Below the pieces are notes generated by a model that saw only the letters and a list, made by a program, of their open reading frames with translations, did no database searches and had not been told where the DNA came from. Below, piece by piece: positions 6,125 to 6,461 of a stretch of 6,461 nucleotides of DNA (position 1 is its first letter; the number at the start of each line of letters is the position of its first letter). This DNA comes from an uncultured bacterium (GTDB taxonomy: Bacteria; Krumholzibacteriota; Krumholzibacteriia; LZORAL124-64-63). The position numbers and the translations under genes are program-made. The stretch covers positions 1 to 6,461 of the forward strand of contig CAINDZ010000250.1 in the NCBI GenBank assembly GCA_903847545.1, in the 5' to 3' direction.

Positions 6125-6461
6125 TCAGATCACGCTATCGACGTACTGGAGCAGTTCCTCGACCGTCTCGTCGACCGAGGCGAGATGGCTGCCGTCGGCG
6201 GCCACGGCCGCCAGCGTCGGCGCGGCGACCAGCTGCGGCGCCGGGCGCGCCATGCGCCGGGTCGCCACCGGCCGCGACGGCGTCGCGGCGGGCTCGTACC
6301 AGGCGGGAATGTTGGCGACGATCGGCGCATCCAGCAGCTCTCCCGCGGTCACGGCCCGGGTAGACTTCCACGGCGAAACCGTCTCGAGGATGGTCCAGAT
6401 GTCCCGCAGCAGCGGGTCGCGCAGGTATTCCTCGTACATGGCCAGCTTGCGCGGCATGACC
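6125..6461 (-). CDS. Unrecognised protein, C-terminal part (runs off the window edge)
   Basis: The frame ends with TGA at 6127-6125 and is still open at the right edge. An in-frame ATG at 6457 gives a 110-residue product, but the gene may begin further right, because no upstream sequence is available to look for a Shine-Dalgarno. The visible part begins with a charged, probably helical stretch (MPRKLAMYEEYLRDPLLRDI), then a segment around LETVSPWKSTRAV. A low-complexity Ala/Pro/Arg-rich linker (about residues 56-88) follows, then an acidic tail DETVEELLQYVDSVI. No membrane segment, signal peptide or catalytic motif is visible and I do not recognise a family. Codon use matches its neighbours (G/C third positions), supporting a real gene. 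It converges on the acetyltransferase with an eight-base gap and no obvious terminator. Confidence 0.6.
   Translation of the reverse strand, partial: VMPRKLAMYEEYLRDPLLRDIWTILETVSPWKSTRAVTAGELLDAPIVANIPAWYEPAATPSRPVATRRMARPAPQLVAAPTLAAVAADGSHLASVDETVEELLQYVDSVI

Noticed and set aside
1..6461. Search for CRISPR repeats, insertion-sequence ends, tRNA or rRNA genes, and phage or defence genes.
   Set aside because: No spaced direct repeats, terminal inverted repeats with a transposase, or RNA-gene signatures were seen by eye. Nearly all the DNA is accounted for by glycan genes.

Overview
This window is a strongly GC-rich stretch of Gram-negative-type DNA. Codon third positions are almost all G or C, and long antisense open frames are common as a result. 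It lies inside a surface-glycan or protein-glycosylation locus. The content (membrane-bound dehydratase, monotopic phosphoglycosyl transferase, O-antigen-ligase-like protein) fits a Gram-negative bacterium. The sequence alone does not settle the phylum: a gammaproteobacterium, a myxobacterium-like lineage or an uncultured high-GC phylum are all possible.

Layout from left to right: (i) the last 58 codons of a + strand O-antigen ligase/polymerase-like membrane protein (to 178). (ii) A - strand block read from right to left: a small PglC-like phosphoglycosyl transferase (5326-4721), a DegT-family PLP aminotransferase (4620-3391), a PglF/WbpM-like membrane-bound nucleotide-sugar 4,6-dehydratase (3356-1371) and a GT4 glycosyltransferase (1341-169). 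(iii) A 121-bp divergent intergenic region. (iv) A + strand PglD-like sugar N-acetyltransferase (5448-6116). (v) The C-terminal part of an unrecognised - strand protein running off the right edge (6461-6125).

Taken together the genes reconstruct the Campylobacter-type bacillosamine route. The dehydratase converts UDP-GlcNAc to its 4-keto-6-deoxy derivative, the aminotransferase adds a 4-amino group, and the left-handed beta-helix acetyltransferase acetylates it to give UDP-N,N'-diacetylbacillosamine (or a close relative). The PglC-like enzyme moves the phospho-sugar to undecaprenyl phosphate, and the GT4 enzyme probably adds the next sugar. The Wzy/WaaL/PglL-type protein at the left edge would polymerise or transfer the finished glycan. 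Families are assigned from motifs. The exact sugar is inferred from gene content.

The least routine points are these. The phosphoglycosyl transferase appears to start at a CTG codon behind a strong Shine-Dalgarno. A stable hairpin lies one base after its stop and a good sigma-70-like promoter follows, so the aminotransferase-dehydratase-glycosyltransferase genes may have their own transcript. The acetyltransferase is divergent from its pathway partners across a region with a 23-bp interrupted inverted repeat. The two convergent genes at the left share a perfect 10-bp palindrome that contains both stop codons. I found no mobile element, CRISPR array, tRNA or rRNA, and no evidence of a wholly new system.
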